The notes beneath the pieces were generated by a model. It was not told where the DNA came from, searched no databases, and was given only the letters and a program-made list of their open reading frames with translations. The position numbers and the translations under genes were made by a program. Source: Cytophagaceae bacterium (GTDB lineage Bacteria; Bacteroidota; Bacteroidia; Cytophagales; Cytophagaceae). From it: DNA of 42,335 nucleotides. Of the stretch, positions 8,917 to 17,713 are shown one piece after another (within the stretch, counting starts at the first letter, position 1; each line of letters begins with the position of its first letter). The DNA lies in NCBI GenBank assembly GCA_029237685.1, contig JAQZBV010000011.1:1-42335 (forward strand), read 5' to 3'.

Positions 8917-10077
8917 ATGAATGGCCCAACTCTAAATCCTCAGGTAGCGCTATACGTAGATGACTTTTTGCCATATACGCATGGCTGGATTTACCGTCAA
9001 ATTTCAGATCCTGTAACCAATGTAAAAACTGTATTGTGTCATCAGCGTTCCGAAGAAAAAATATTTCCCATTGCTCGATATGTGACTAGTACTCGGAGCG
9101 GAAGACTATCGGAATATATAAAAGGTAGATTTTGGTTTCTTTTCAAATATTTTTCTTTATCTCTTGATAAAAAAGCTATTCAAGCTTTCGGGGAAGAATT
9201 GATAGCACAAAAAATTAATCTTGTACATGCTCACTTTGGCACCAATGGGGTAGGGATCGCACCCTTGTGCAAGCGCCTGAATATACCGCTGGTGGTCACT
9301 TTTCATGGGTTTGACATTTCTTCTGCTCCTTTAAGATGGCCTGCTTATCGTAAACAATTACAATTGTTGTTTGATCAAATTGCATGCGCAATAGCTATTT
9401 CAGAAGAAATGGCAGAGCGTTTGATCGTTATTGGTTGTCCAAAAGAAAAAATCAAAGTTTCTTATTTGGGAGTACCCGTAAATAAATTTACCTATATAGA
9501 TCGTTCACAACATAAAGAACCGCTTGTTTTTTTGCATGCCGGAAGATTAACTGCGAAGAAAGGCGTTCCGGATTTAGTGCGTGCTTTTGCAAAAGCTTTC
9601 CCCAATAAGGGTGAAGCAGAATTGTGGCTCGCAGGAGACGGAGAAGAAAGAAAAGAAGTCAAGGAAACTATTCATTCCACGCAATCATCCGATGTGAAAC
9701 TTCTTGGCCGCTTAACCGAAGAAGAACTGCAGCAAGCGAGAAGTAAAGCCCATGTATTTGTTATCAATTGCCGAACAGACCAAGCTGGTACAAAGGAAGG
9801 TTTACCAATAGCTATACTGGAAGCTTGTTGCACGGGAATGCCAGTGATTAGTACAAGACATGCCGGCATTCCTGAAGCCATACAACACGAACACACAGGT
9901 TTTTTAGTAGAAGAGTATGATAGTAATGCCTTTGCTCTTGCCATGCAAAAAATGCGAGAAGCGTCTTTGCGGACACAAATGGGCATAAATGCGAATGTAT
10001 TGATGAGAGAAAAATTCTCACTTGAAAAGTGTAATCAAGAATTGAGAAGAATATATAACGAGGTATTAAGTCATTAA
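8917..10077 (+). CDS. Glycosyltransferase family 4, tandem paralogue 2
   Basis: 386 residues and the partner of the preceding gene. Key segments: FLPYTHGWIYRQ, VHAHFG, VTFHGFDIS, ISEEMAERLI, VSYLGVPV, FLHAGRLTAKKGVPDLVRAF, NCRTDQAGTKEGLPIAILE with E294 and E302 as the EX7E pair, and VISTRHAGI. The duplication is old enough for the two proteins to differ at many positions, so they probably add different residues or make different linkages. The epimerase gene starts two bases after its stop. Confidence 0.9.
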   Translation: MNGPTLNPQVALYVDDFLPYTHGWIYRQISDPVTNVKTVLCHQRSEEKIFPIARYVTSTRSGRLSEYIKGRFWFLFKYFSLSLDKKAIQAFGEELIAQKINLVHAHFGTNGVGIAPLCKRLNIPLVVTFHGFDISSAPLRWPAYRKQLQLLFDQIACAIAISEEMAERLIVIGCPKEKIKVSYLGVPVNKFTYIDRSQHKEPLVFLHAGRLTAKKGVPDLVRAFAKAFPNKGEAELWLAGDGEERKEVKETIHSTQSSDVKLLGRLTEEELQQARSKAHVFVINCRTDQAGTKEGLPIAILEACCTGMPVISTRHAGIPEAIQHEHTGFLVEEYDSNAFALAMQKMREASLRTQMGINANVLMREKFSLEKCNQELRRIYNEVLSH

Positions 10078-10079
10078 AG

Positions 10080-11006
10080 ATGGATATAGTTACAGGAGGA
10101 TTGGGGTTTATTGGAAATGAATTGGTGCGGCAATTAAAAGCTTCCGGTAGAAAGGTCGCCATTATTGATAATGAAAACCGAATAGCTCCTCAGTTAGATG
10201 ATATAAAAGACGTCCCACGTTATGTTGTCAATATTACAGATGCGGATGAGATACGTAAAGTTTTCGAAGAAGTGAAACCCGAACGAGTCTTTCACCTGGC
10301 TGCCATTCACTACATTCCGGAGTGCAATGCGCAGCCTGAGCATACCATGCACGTCAATACCGAAGGAACATTGGCGGTATTAAATGCAGCGGTAGAGCAT
10401 CATTGCAAACATTTTATTTTTGCTTCTACTGGTGCAGTATACCATGACTCGCCGCTGGCATTGTGTGAGGAATCTGTTATCGCTCCCGTGGATGTATATG
10501 GCTACAGCAAATGGTTTGCTGAAGAATTATGTCGTTGGAAATCATCTGGCATTCAAGTGACGTTATGCCGTTTGTTTAACAACATTGGATTGCGTGAAAC
10601 AAATGCGCATATTGTCCCTGAAATCATGAGCCAGTTAAAACAGGGCAACCGGATATTGAAGTTGGGTAATACCACACCTATCAGAGATTATATTTCTACG
10701 AAGGACACCGCATCTGCTTTGATTCGCCTAAGCCATCGTGTGCATTCAGGCTGCGAAGTTTATAACATTGCAACTGGGAAAGGGGCATCTGTTAATGCAT
10801 TGGTAAAGGAGATCTCTTTTTTATTGGAAGAACAAATTACGATTGAAACTGACACTTCTCGTTTTCGTCCAGCGGATAAAGAAGTTCAGTTGGCTGATAT
10901 TTCCAAATTGAAGCGTACGTTGAATTGGGAACCAGAACAAGAACTTAAAGAAGTGTTATTGGAATTGCTTAAGTTTGAAGGATTGATTCACACGCATGGG
11001 GCATAA
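10080..11006 (+). CDS. NAD-dependent sugar epimerase/dehydratase (extended SDR, GalE-like)
   Basis: 308 residues. The N-terminal NAD-binding motif is TGGLGFIG (residues 5-12); the active site has ASTGAVY (Ser/Thr 116-117) and YGYSK (Y140, K144), the YxxxK pair of extended SDRs. RDYISTKD, typical of the substrate-binding region, follows. Family role: C4 or C5 epimerisation, or 4,6-dehydration, of a nucleotide-activated sugar in the cytoplasm. The substrate cannot be assigned; GalE- or WbpP-like UDP-hexose epimerase is a reasonable guess. The next gene overlaps its 3' end by 11 bases. Confidence 0.85.
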   Translation: MDIVTGGLGFIGNELVRQLKASGRKVAIIDNENRIAPQLDDIKDVPRYVVNITDADEIRKVFEEVKPERVFHLAAIHYIPECNAQPEHTMHVNTEGTLAVLNAAVEHHCKHFIFASTGAVYHDSPLALCEESVIAPVDVYGYSKWFAEELCRWKSSGIQVTLCRLFNNIGLRETNAHIVPEIMSQLKQGNRILKLGNTTPIRDYISTKDTASALIRLSHRVHSGCEVYNIATGKGASVNALVKEISFLLEEQITIETDTSRFRPADKEVQLADISKLKRTLNWEPEQELKEVLLELLKFEGLIHTHGA

Positions 11007-12357
11007 GAAAACGCTATTGATTTTTGCTTACGAATGTTATCCTTACAATCGAACAGGATCAGCAATTGGTGCGCAAAGACCTTATCAGTTTGCCAAAAAT
11101 CTTTCTCAATTGGGATGGAAAGTTATTGTGCTGTGTTGCGATAAACAACAGCGTCGAACATTAAAGAAATGTGATCTTCAGCAAGACTCCTTGCAGATCA
11201 TGCAACGTTACCAGGATCAGATGGAGCGGGATGATTACATTGTAATGGCTTTGCCTTCATTGACACATCATGGTTTTATGGATTGGATCTGGAAGCAATC
11301 TGTAAAAGATGGAGTAGGCGATACGTATGTGCCTAAGCGATTTCCTTTCAATTTATTTCGTAAAGCAGCTACGCTATACAATCAATTATTTCACGGCGAT
11401 TATTCCTGGTCATGGGTTCCTGTCGCGGAAAAAATTGCCGAGCAATTGATTCATCATCATTCGATTGATATTGTCATAGGAGAGCATAGTCCCGATGCCG
11501 GTATTATTTTAGCGGACCGTTTTTCAACACGTCATAACATTCCATGGATAGCGGACTTCAGGGATCCTGTCCTACGCTTTTTACCGCGATATTTTGCAAG
11601 ATTGTACAAGCCTGTAGTGCAGCGTATTGTTCGCTCGGCTTCCTGCACACTTACTGTATCTGATTACTGGAGCAATTTGGATGAAGTATTATTTCAAAAA
11701 AAATCACATATCATTCTGAATGGTTTCGATCAGGAATTGTTTAATCGTATCAAAGCTTATTCCTTCAAGTCTTTTACTGTCTCTTATTTCGGCTCTTTTG
11801 ATCAAGCCTTTCAGGACATACAACCTTCGTTGGAAGCATTTGCTTTGTTCGTAAAACAGAATACATGTTCCAATACCTTGCAATTGTTTTATCGTGGCTT
11901 AGCACATAAAGAGTTTTTGCATCATTGTAAAGCGAAAGGGATTCCTGAGTCTAATTTAGATGTAGGAGATTTTTGTGAAGGTCAAGAAACCATAGCCTAC
12001 ATGAAAGGTAGTCATGTATTGCTTATTTATGCTGTCGCATTAAGTAAAACAACGAATCTCTATGAACAGCAAGGGGTATACCCTGGCAAAATATTTGAAT
12101 ACCTGGGCACAGATCAGCCGATTTTATTGGTACCGAGTGATCATGGTATATTAGAAGATCTGATCACTGAACAACAAAGAGGAATGGCTGCCGAATCAGT
12201 CGAAGAAGCGGTTGATTTTTTACAAAAAAAATATGAAGATTGGCTAAACGGCAATCCTGAAACATGTTTTGTTGCTCAGTCAGACTCCAGATACTCCCGC
12301 CAATATCAAGCCTTACAGCTGGATCGTATTTTAAAGGCGACCTTAGGTTTGCTCTGA
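10996..12357 (+). CDS. GT4-like glycosyltransferase (GT-B)
   Basis: 453 residues, start inside the previous gene (11-base overlap). N-domain begins with LLIFAYECYPYNRTGSAIGAQRP, like GT4 proteins that take a long N-terminal domain; middle has ADFRDP and TVSDYWSNL, where the second half starts; the C-domain has VSYFGSFDQAFQ and GVYPGKIFEYLGTDQPIL. The usual EX7E is not present; the GKIFEYLG motif fills that place, as in several polysaccharide-locus transferases. Role inferred: one linkage of the repeat unit. Confidence 0.8.
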   Translation: MGHKKTLLIFAYECYPYNRTGSAIGAQRPYQFAKNLSQLGWKVIVLCCDKQQRRTLKKCDLQQDSLQIMQRYQDQMERDDYIVMALPSLTHHGFMDWIWKQSVKDGVGDTYVPKRFPFNLFRKAATLYNQLFHGDYSWSWVPVAEKIAEQLIHHHSIDIVIGEHSPDAGIILADRFSTRHNIPWIADFRDPVLRFLPRYFARLYKPVVQRIVRSASCTLTVSDYWSNLDEVLFQKKSHIILNGFDQELFNRIKAYSFKSFTVSYFGSFDQAFQDIQPSLEAFALFVKQNTCSNTLQLFYRGLAHKEFLHHCKAKGIPESNLDVGDFCEGQETIAYMKGSHVLLIYAVALSKTTNLYEQQGVYPGKIFEYLGTDQPILLVPSDHGILEDLITEQQRGMAAESVEEAVDFLQKKYEDWLNGNPETCFVAQSDSRYSRQYQALQLDRILKATLGLL

Positions 12358-12483
12358 TTAGAAAAAACTGTTTTTAAAGAGAAAACCGCTCAACAAGCTT
12401 CTCAAGACAATTTATTTCCTTAATTTAGAGGGACTTAATTTACCTTGTTAGAAAACAAGCCGACTTGTACTAATTGTATTTTA

Positions 12484-13179
12484 ATGCATACTCAAGAGTC
12501 TATCAATCAATTGTTTAATAATAATTCCGATGCTTTTGGTCAGGATACGGAACAGCAGTATAAAGCTGGATCGTATAAAAGAGGAGACCTTTTTTTGAAA
12601 GTAACTAAAAAACACGTCTCTTCCGGCGGTGCCATATTGGATTACGGTTGCGGTACTGGTCGAATTAGTTTAATGTTGGGAAAGGAAGGATATCATGTAC
12701 TGGGTGTCGATCCTGCTATTAATCATATCGAAAAGGCGGTCTCATTAAATACTTTTTCTAATGTTCAATTTAATGTATTGACCGATTCTTCTGTTGCATC
12801 TGCTTCTTCCTTTGATGCTGTCGTTTCTTCCAGCGTGTTTGAATTTGTACCGGATCCTCTGCAGTACATAAGTGATATCCATCATTTGCTGAAACCAGGA
12901 GGAATACTCATCATTAGTTTTCCTAATCTGTTTTCATTGTGGCGTGTGTATTCTAAAATACGTTTTGGTAAAACGTATCATCATTTCAAGTTTCAAAAAA
13001 ATACATGGAGCCAATCTGAGATCATCCGAAATTTTAAAGAGAATGGATTCAGAAAAGCAGGCCGTGTTCATTATTACGAATCAGCATTTGACCATAAAGG
13101 GTTGGGCTTTTTAAATACTTCAAGGTTGTTCGGTACATTGTTCGTTATGGTTTTTCAAAAGGAATCTAAGACTTCATAG
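12484..13179 (+). CDS. Class I SAM-dependent methyltransferase
   Basis: 231 residues from ATG 12484 (MHTQESINQLFNN); a TTG at 12445 could extend it by 13 residues but adds nothing family-like. Motif I is ILDYGCGTGR, the acidic motif II is VLGVDP, and FDAVVSSSVFEFVPDP with LKPGGILIISFPN follows, the standard Methyltransf_11-type order. Likely methylates a sugar of the repeat unit, or a lipid-linked intermediate, at a hydroxyl. It sits 126 bases after the previous stop and just before the polymerase gene. Confidence 0.85.
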   Translation: MHTQESINQLFNNNSDAFGQDTEQQYKAGSYKRGDLFLKVTKKHVSSGGAILDYGCGTGRISLMLGKEGYHVLGVDPAINHIEKAVSLNTFSNVQFNVLTDSSVASASSFDAVVSSSVFEFVPDPLQYISDIHHLLKPGGILIISFPNLFSLWRVYSKIRFGKTYHHFKFQKNTWSQSEIIRNFKENGFRKAGRVHYYESAFDHKGLGFLNTSRLFGTLFVMVFQKESKTS

Positions 13180-13186
13180 ACAGAGT

Positions 13187-14572
13187 GTGAATCCATATAC
13201 AAAACCATATTACTTTCTTTATTCATTACCCATAGCGTTATGGGGCTATTTTAATGACCTGCCCAATGCAATCATTTTGGCTGAAGTGGGATTTAGTATA
13301 TTTTGCATTTATACAGATTACTATAAGTCCAGGAACATTAGTCTTATCACCATTTATTCTGTATTTACTATTGTATACAGCTATGGCAATTATATGGTGG
13401 TTAATAGTATTGGTACTGCGGATGAATTATTGTTTGATTATTACCTCGTCAAAGAAAACATAGCCGAAGGATTGTTCTTTACTTATGTTGCTAATGTATT
13501 TTGTGTACTTGGTTTTTATCATTACCAACAACGTTTTAAGAAACCAATCGGCCCTTTATATATCATGCGAATTGATCTGAATCATGAATGGGTGCGTTAT
13601 GTGAATATTGTCGTTACTGTTGGTAATATATTATTGCTCACAGGCAGTCTACCTTATGCATTAGCTTTTCCTTTTCTTATTTGTTTTTTGTTTTTCCTTA
13701 CACGTTATTCCATTGCTAAGAATGATAGTTGGTTGCTAACCATGTGTATTGCTAATACCTATATCTTATCCATAAACGGCTTATTATTTGATTACCTCCG
13801 CATGTCAACTATGGCTCCTTGTATAGCTTTTCTTATTGCAGCATTTATGGCTAAACAGGAAATCGCAACGATGTTTAAAAAATCATTAATACCTGTCTAT
13901 GTCTTATTGGTATCTACAATTATTGTGTTTTCTTTCTTGGGGCAAATCCGCAACAAAGCTTCAGGTTATGAAAAATTTACTAGTGTAGTTGATGAATTAA
14001 ACAGAACAATTCTAAAAGAGGCTACCGTAAAAGAAGAGGAGGAAGGAGAGGAAAGTTTTGAGGCAAGAGTCAGTAATATCAACCAAACCTCTCAAGTGGT
14101 TAAGGTAGCGAAAGAGGATGGGTTTTACGGTGGAACTACGATGGCGTATTTTTCTTATGCATTTATACCAAGGTTTATATGGAAAGAAAAACCTGTAATT
14201 GCACAAGGAGTATGGTTTGCACTTCGCATTGGAAAAGCTTATATACATGAAGGAGAAACCAATGCAAACAATTCGATTAATATGACTTCAGCAGGAGAAC
14301 TTTACCTCAATTTTGGATTGGTAGGAGTAATGGTTGGAATGTTCTTCATCGGTGGTCTATGTGCCTATATGTGGCAGATTTCAGGATTTGAAGTGAGTGC
14401 AAATAATGTATTGGGAGGAATGTTTGGGTTGTATTTATTTTACCTTGCGACTTCTACCTTTGGTATTGATTTGCAATTTTTCGTGACCATGATTTCTTAT
14501 TTCTTGTTGTTTCAGATTGCTAATTACGCCTATATTTATTTTCAAAATACTCAACGAACCACTCATGCATAA
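13187..14572 (+). CDS. Wzy-like O-antigen/oligosaccharide repeat-unit polymerase
   Basis: 461 residues with about ten membrane segments. The start is GTG 13187, seven bases after the previous stop; no nearby ATG keeps the N-terminus. A large hydrophilic loop (about residues 250-330) contains the acidic run KEEEEGEE and IPRFIWKEKP, followed by NMTSAGELYLNFGLVGV, a segment typical of Bacteroidota Wzy proteins. Family role: polymerises undecaprenyl-linked units on the periplasmic side of the inner membrane. Sequence identity among Wzy proteins is low, so the call rests on topology and the AGELYLNFG segment. The following gene overlaps by 8 bases. Confidence 0.75.
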   Translation: MNPYTKPYYFLYSLPIALWGYFNDLPNAIILAEVGFSIFCIYTDYYKSRNISLITIYSVFTIVYSYGNYMVVNSIGTADELLFDYYLVKENIAEGLFFTYVANVFCVLGFYHYQQRFKKPIGPLYIMRIDLNHEWVRYVNIVVTVGNILLLTGSLPYALAFPFLICFLFFLTRYSIAKNDSWLLTMCIANTYILSINGLLFDYLRMSTMAPCIAFLIAAFMAKQEIATMFKKSLIPVYVLLVSTIIVFSFLGQIRNKASGYEKFTSVVDELNRTILKEATVKEEEEGEESFEARVSNINQTSQVVKVAKEDGFYGGTTMAYFSYAFIPRFIWKEKPVIAQGVWFALRIGKAYIHEGETNANNSINMTSAGELYLNFGLVGVMVGMFFIGGLCAYMWQISGFEVSANNVLGGMFGLYLFYLATSTFGIDLQFFVTMISYFLLFQIANYAYIYFQNTQRTTHA

Positions 14573-15611
14573 AATACTTTGTGTCGGTCCGCAATGGAGA
14601 GGAAGCAATGCTGCTGCATTATTTAAAGCATTCTCGCGTTTGAATTATCTCGTTGATGTTGTAGATGAAAACTATTACATCAACCTGAATAACCGCAAGC
14701 TGTTGACAAAGATTATCGATAAAGTGTTTTTCTATCAGCATGTGATAGAATTTAATGAAGCTGTTTCTCGCTCCCTCAACATCTTTCAACCAGATTTGAT
14801 TGTAATATACAAGGGTGCTTTTGTAATTCCTGCTTACCTGGAGCAATGGAAGAAAAAAGCAAAAGCTGTAAATGTTTATCCAGATGTCAGCTACCACACG
14901 CATGGAAAATATTTGCCTCATACCTTGCCTTTATATGACTGGATCTTCACCACAAAGACATTTGGCTTGTCTGATATGAAATCGGAATTAAATATTGACA
15001 AAGCTTCCTTTATACCTCATGGATTTGATCCGGATATTCATAGACCTTTGATTGCTTCCGGAAGATTAAAGGATCAACTCACTTGCCAGGTTTCTTTTAT
15101 TGGTACGCATTCACTTAAGAAAGAGCAATATCTTTCTGCGCTCCTCAACGCAATTCCATCGCTTGATCTTAAAATATGGGGCAACGGTTGGCACAAGTCC
15201 TCCTCTTCTAATTTAGTAAACGCTATTCAGAACAATGAATTAGTAGGAGATTTGTATGCTATGGCTATTCATGCTTCGAGCATTAACCTTGGTATTTTAT
15301 CTGAGCAGGTGCAGGGTGCTTCCAGTGGAGATCTTATTACGTCCCGTACCTTTCATATTCCTGCATCTGGAGGATTTATGTTGCACGAAAGGACGGTTGA
15401 ATCTATCCAATATTACAAGGAAGATTCCGAAGCTGTTTTTTTTGAAGGAACTGAAGAGTTAATCCAGAAGGTTCAATATTATTTGACGAAGGCTAGCGAA
15501 CGAAAACAAGTTTGTCAGAATGGCAGAACGAGGGCATTGGCTGAACATTCAATTGATCAACGGGCAGAGACTTTGTTGAACACATTGAAGAACAAAAATA
15601 TACTGGTATAA
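14565..15611 (+). CDS. CgeB-like glycosyltransferase
   Basis: 348 residues from ATG 14565 (MHKILCVGPQWRG), which overlaps the polymerase stop (ATGCATAA); a TTG-initiated extension to 14517 would lie inside the polymerase gene and is not needed. The C-domain shows VSFIGTHSLKKEQYL, LGILSEQ and TSRTFHIPASGGFMLHE, matching the SRtFEipAcGgfmL pattern of CgeB/Glyco_trans_1_2 enzymes. Role inferred: transfer to the growing repeat unit; donor unknown. Confidence 0.8.
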   Translation: MHKILCVGPQWRGSNAAALFKAFSRLNYLVDVVDENYYINLNNRKLLTKIIDKVFFYQHVIEFNEAVSRSLNIFQPDLIVIYKGAFVIPAYLEQWKKKAKAVNVYPDVSYHTHGKYLPHTLPLYDWIFTTKTFGLSDMKSELNIDKASFIPHGFDPDIHRPLIASGRLKDQLTCQVSFIGTHSLKKEQYLSALLNAIPSLDLKIWGNGWHKSSSSNLVNAIQNNELVGDLYAMAIHASSINLGILSEQVQGASSGDLITSRTFHIPASGGFMLHERTVESIQYYKEDSEAVFFEGTEELIQKVQYYLTKASERKQVCQNGRTRALAEHSIDQRAETLLNTLKNKNILV

Positions 15612-15612
15612 C

Positions 15613-16599
15613 ATGAAGGTCGGTTATTATTTCAGGTCATCTCGAAAAGGTGTGTTCAGCATAGAGGTATTGTTCAAACGTGTCATGACATCTTTGAGCG
15701 AGCACATCACGGCTTATGCTTACCATACGAATCCTACCCATGTCATTTTTACCTGGATAAAATCTTTTATCCAGCCGTTAGATGTATATCATATCACAGG
15801 TGATATTAATTTCGTCGCATTAGGTTTAAATGGAAGCAAAACTATTTTAACCATTCATGACATCGGACATTATACTTATTCTCTAAAAGGATGGAAAAAA
15901 TACATCTCTAAGAAGGTATGGTTTGACTGGCCACTTCGTAAAGTTGCCTTTGTAACGACTGTTTCGGAGTTTACAAAACAACAATTGATGGCTGAGTTCT
16001 CTATCCATACAGATAAAGTAAAAGTAGTACACAATGCTTTTCCATCATCGTACAAACGTGATGATAAATTGATGCTGTCGCCGGTTCCGAAGATTCTTCA
16101 AATAGGTGGAGGTGATCACAAAAATTTGAGTCGGTTGGTAGAAGCGATTAAAGACATGTCCTGTGAATTGCTGTTGGTGAGAGCTTATGATCAGCAGCTG
16201 GATGATTCACTAAAGCAACAAGGTATTTTGGCCACCTGGTTCTTCGATTTGACAGACGAGGAAATCTACGAAGTGTACAAGAAAAGCGATCTGGTTTTTT
16301 TCGCATCCACCTATGAAGGTTTTGGTTTGCCAATACTGGAAGCTCAAGCCATAGGAAGAGCAGTCATTACATCCAATTGTGCTTCTATGCCAGAAGTAGC
16401 AGGTCTAGGAGCAGTGTTGGTGGATCCTTATCAGGTATCTGAAATAAGAGGAGCTCTTGTACAGTTAATAAATGATGACGTATATCGTACGCAACGTATT
16501 AAAGCTGGATATGAAAATTTAGAACGGTTTAAGCCGGATGTCATCGCACAGCAATACCTGACTTTATATAATCAAGTGTTACATGGTATTGGGTATTGA
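15613..16599 (+). CDS. Glycosyltransferase family 4
   Basis: 328 residues, starting one base after the previous stop. N-domain is short (VGYYFRSSRKGVFSIE; then VYHITGDINF, TIHDIGHYTY). The C-domain has KILQIGGGDHKNLSRLV and the EX7E pair E235/E243 in YEGFGLPILEAQ, then VITSN and PEVAG, close to the mannosyltransferase-like GT4 subgroup. The next gene overlaps its 3' end by 17 bases, so these two are translated in close succession. Confidence 0.9.
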   Translation: MKVGYYFRSSRKGVFSIEVLFKRVMTSLSEHITAYAYHTNPTHVIFTWIKSFIQPLDVYHITGDINFVALGLNGSKTILTIHDIGHYTYSLKGWKKYISKKVWFDWPLRKVAFVTTVSEFTKQQLMAEFSIHTDKVKVVHNAFPSSYKRDDKLMLSPVPKILQIGGGDHKNLSRLVEAIKDMSCELLLVRAYDQQLDDSLKQQGILATWFFDLTDEEIYEVYKKSDLVFFASTYEGFGLPILEAQAIGRAVITSNCASMPEVAGLGAVLVDPYQVSEIRGALVQLINDDVYRTQRIKAGYENLERFKPDVIAQQYLTLYNQVLHGIGY

Positions 16600-17695
16600 A
16601 GCTTCAAATATATTGGCAGGAGGTGGAATTACACACTTGAAAGAGTTGTTGACTTATGCTGATCCTTTGTCTCATGGCTTTGAAAAGGTATATGTCTGGA
16701 GTGCTAAGAAAACATTGGATCAATTACCAGATCAACCCTGGTTGGAGAAAAGAACACATCCGTGGTTGAACAAATCAATATTCTTCAGGATGCTTTGGCT
16801 GGCTTTAATTTTTCCAAAAGAAGCAAAGAAATGCATTGACGTTTTATTCTCTCCCGGCGCAAATCACGTTTCTTTTTATCCCCAGGTTTCAATGTGTCAA
16901 AATTTGCTGCCTTTTGATGATCAGGAAAATAAATTGTATGGTTTGTCCTGGATGAGAATTCGTTTAATTCTTTTGTATTACGCACAAAGAAAAGCATTCA
17001 GAAAAGCGCAGGGTATAATTGTTTTAACACCGAGTAATATTCCTTACCTCACAAGTAAAAGCATAATCGAGGATAAAAAGTTTTGCGTGATTCCGCACGG
17101 TATTAATCCTGTTTTTTATTATAAGCCTTCGCTTAAAAGCTTAAATGATCCGATCAAACTATTGTATGTTTCGATTGTTGACGTTTACAAACATCAATGG
17201 AACGTAGTAGAGGCCTTGTATGGCTTGATCGACAAAGGTTATTCTGTAGAATTGACGTTAGTAGGAGCGCAATATCCGGAAGCTATGGATAAGTTGAAAT
17301 CAAGTATAAACATACATCCTGAGTACGCCAATCGTATAACTTATATTTCAACCTTGCCGTATGACGCATTGACAACAACTTATCAATCGGCAGATATTTT
17401 TGTATTTGCTTCAAGTTGTGAAACATTTAGTCTAGTTTTGTTGGAAGCCATGGCTTCAGGGTTGCCAATTGCATGCTCTGACAAGGATACATTGAAGGAT
17501 ACATTAGGTGAAGCGGGTGTCTATTTTGATCCTTATTCACCGGAATCTGTAGAAAACGCGATTCTTACATTAATAGAAAACAAAGTACTTAGAGAAGAAT
17601 TAAGTTGTAAAGCCTACGAGAAGGCCCAAACTTATTCTTGGTCTGTTTGTGCAGATCAGACATTGCAATACTTATCAAAAATAGCAAAACCTTAA
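16583..17695 (+). CDS. Glycosyltransferase family 4
   Basis: 370 residues. It begins MVLGIEASNILAGGGITHL, a glycine-rich loop after strand 1. Middle: FSPGANHVSFYPQVSMCQNLLPFD, typical of GT4s of O-antigen clusters. C-domain: LLYVSIVDVYKHQWNVVEA and CETFSLVLLEAMASGLPIACSD with E280/E288. The start ATG lies within the end of the previous gene (17-base overlap). Function inferred: one linkage in the repeat unit. Confidence 0.9.
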   Translation: MVLGIEASNILAGGGITHLKELLTYADPLSHGFEKVYVWSAKKTLDQLPDQPWLEKRTHPWLNKSIFFRMLWLALIFPKEAKKCIDVLFSPGANHVSFYPQVSMCQNLLPFDDQENKLYGLSWMRIRLILLYYAQRKAFRKAQGIIVLTPSNIPYLTSKSIIEDKKFCVIPHGINPVFYYKPSLKSLNDPIKLLYVSIVDVYKHQWNVVEALYGLIDKGYSVELTLVGAQYPEAMDKLKSSINIHPEYANRITYISTLPYDALTTTYQSADIFVFASSCETFSLVLLEAMASGLPIACSDKDTLKDTLGEAGVYFDPYSPESVENAILTLIENKVLREELSCKAYEKAQTYSWSVCADQTLQYLSKIAKP

Positions 17696-17713
17696 TCGTG
17701 TTGACTTGATAAT

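Noticed and set aside
13187-14572. Wzx flippase as an alternative identity for the polymerase gene
   Set aside because: The large acidic extracytoplasmic loop and AGELYLNFG segment fit Wzy; Wzx proteins have evenly spaced helices without such a loop.
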